DNA of 64,000 nucleotides from Methylorubrum rhodinum (GTDB lineage: Bacteria; Pseudomonadota; Alphaproteobacteria; Rhizobiales; Beijerinckiaceae). Made by a program: the position numbers and the translations under genes. The stretch's first letter is position 1; every line of letters begins with the position of its first letter. Location of the stretch: the NCBI RefSeq assembly GCF_014199935.1, contig NZ_JACHOP010000021.1, forward strand, positions 1 through 64,000, read 5' to 3'. Shown here piece after piece: positions 62,958 to 64,000 of the stretch. Under the pieces are notes generated by a model, which ran no database searches, was not told the origin of the DNA, and saw only the letters and a program-made list of their open reading frames with translations.

Positions 62958-64000
62958 CTAGCGCCCGGCCAGCGCCTCGAAGCCGATCGGCACGGTCGGC
63001 TGGGCCGCGACCGGGGCGGCGGCAGGGCCGGTGCCGAGGCTGAGGCGGGCGTGGACGGTCGCCATCACCAAGACCGCCATGGCGAAGACCTGATGGGCGA
63101 GCCCGGCCCATAGCGGCACCTGCAGCAGCAGCGTGACGATGCCCAGCCCCATCTGCGCGGTCGCCAGCACGGCGACGCCGACGGCCCGGCCCGCGGCCGG
63201 CCCGGCCGATCGGCGCACGGCATCGACGGCGTGGATCAGCGCCACCAGCACGACCAGATAGGCGAACAGGCGATGGTTGAGCTGCACCAGGGTGAGGTTG
63301 TCGACGAAGTTCTCGATCCAGGGCACCTGCGCAAACAGCGCCTGCGACGGGGGCAGGAACACGCCGTCCATGTCCGGCCAGGTGTTGTGGACGAGCCCGG
63401 CCTTGGAGCCGGCGACCAGCCCGCCGAGCCAGATCTGCATCAGCACGAGCGCGGGCAGCAGGCAGGCGAGCGCCCGCACCGGGCCCGGCGCAGGATCGAG
63501 CGTGCCGGGCCGCATGCCTGCGGCGAGCCAGACGAGGCCGGCCAGGATCAGGCTCGCGGTGGTGAGGTGCAGGGCGAGCTTGAGCGGGGCGACCGCGGTC
63601 ATGCCCGGCTGGAGGCCCGAGGCGACCATGATCCAGCCGATCGCCCCCTGCAGCCCGCCGAGCAGCCCGAGCCCGAGGAGCCCGAGCAGCAGGCGCCGCG
63701 AGAGGAAGCCGCGCGCCCAGAAGACGAGGAAGGGGAGGAAGAACACGAGGCCGACGATCCGCCCGAGCAGGCGATGGCCCCATTCCCACCAGTAGAGCGT
63801 CTTGAAGTCGGACAGAGGTATGCCCTGGTTGAGGATGCGAAATTGCGGCGTGTCGCGGTACTTGCCGAATTCCTGGGCCCAATCGGCCTCGCTCAGCGGC
63901 GGGACCACGCCGGTCACCGGCCGCCACTCGGTGATCGAGAGGCCCGAGCCGGTCATCCGCGTCGCGCCGCCGATGGCGACCATCGCGACCACGAGGATCG
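62958..64000 (-). CDS. ctaA: Heme A synthase, Cox15/CtaA type (5' end outside the window)
   Basis: At least 347 residues of an inner-membrane enzyme that oxidises heme O to heme A for cytochrome c oxidase. The visible part has eight helices. Conserved histidine-containing loops are TGSGLSITEWRPVTGV, WWEWGHRLLGRIVG, LALHLTTASLIL, VQLNHRLFAYLVV and AGLAHQVFAMAVLV; the histidines are heme ligands. The reading frame is open at the window edge, so the first residues are missing. Confidence 0.93.
   Translation of the reverse strand, partial: ILVVAMVAIGGATRMTGSGLSITEWRPVTGVVPPLSEADWAQEFGKYRDTPQFRILNQGIPLSDFKTLYWWEWGHRLLGRIVGLVFFLPFLVFWARGFLSRRLLLGLLGLGLLGGLQGAIGWIMVASGLQPGMTAVAPLKLALHLTTASLILAGLVWLAAGMRPGTLDPAPGPVRALACLLPALVLMQIWLGGLVAGSKAGLVHNTWPDMDGVFLPPSQALFAQVPWIENFVDNLTLVQLNHRLFAYLVVLVALIHAVDAVRRSAGPAAGRAVGVAVLATAQMGLGIVTLLLQVPLWAGLAHQVFAMAVLVMATVHARLSLGTGPAAAPVAAQPTVPIGFEALAGR

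Overview
The window is high-GC alphaproteobacterial DNA and most probably comes from the Methylobacterium/Methylorubrum group of methylotrophs. The evidence is a lanmodulin gene (four EF loops of the D-P-D-x-D-G-T type), a methylsuccinyl-CoA dehydrogenase of the ethylmalonyl-CoA pathway, polyhydroxybutyrate phasins, and the str/S10/spc/alpha ribosomal gene order without rpsD. No tRNA, rRNA, CRISPR array, insertion sequence or prophage was recognised.

Layout. 1-5.7 kb: a BLUF blue-light sensor, a vitamin-B12-type sensor of the AerR/PpaA kind, and a lone SMC-like ATPase resembling Wadjet JetC/MukB. 6.0-27.7 kb: the ribosomal superoperon (rpsL-rpsG-fusA-tuf; rpsJ to rpsQ; rplN to adk; rpsM-rpsK-rpoA-rplQ). 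It is interrupted by an antisense DUF4926/DUF6883 pair between rpsQ and rplN, a metallo-beta-lactamase-fold gene between rpsK and rpoA, and several hairpin or inverted-repeat elements. 27.9-33.4 kb: OhrR-type and Nudix genes, an orphan betaine-type ABC ATPase, a probably inactive nuclease-fold protein and several small proteins. 33.6-39.4 kb: a diguanylate cyclase, a PAP2 membrane protein, an AlgX-like SGNH protein, a methyltransferase and a BrkB-family membrane protein. 39.6-46.4 kb: an EamA exporter, mcd, small exported proteins, a glycosyltransferase and two phasin-type proteins. 46.5-51.6 kb: panC, then a lanthanide module (LutH-like TonB receptor, lanmodulin, small periplasmic protein). 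51.6-57.7 kb: exopolysaccharide genes (initiating sugar transferase, glycosyltransferase, OPX exporter, co-polymerase with a degenerate kinase domain). 57.7-64 kb: FlaG-like gene, thiC under a TPP riboswitch, hemolysin III homologue, GT61 glycosyltransferase and heme A synthase ctaA, which runs off the window.

How they fit. The ribosomal block supplies translation, protein export and the RNA polymerase alpha subunit. The accessory part suits a pigmented surface-living methylotroph: light sensing, C2 assimilation through the ethylmalonyl-CoA pathway, carbon storage, lanthanide acquisition for lanthanide-dependent methanol oxidation, and capsule or exopolysaccharide production. The points most worth a second look are the lutH-lanM locus with its third gene, the adjacent BLUF and B12-sensor genes that together resemble a split AppA, the orphan JetC-like ATPase, and the DUF pair inside the ribosomal cluster.
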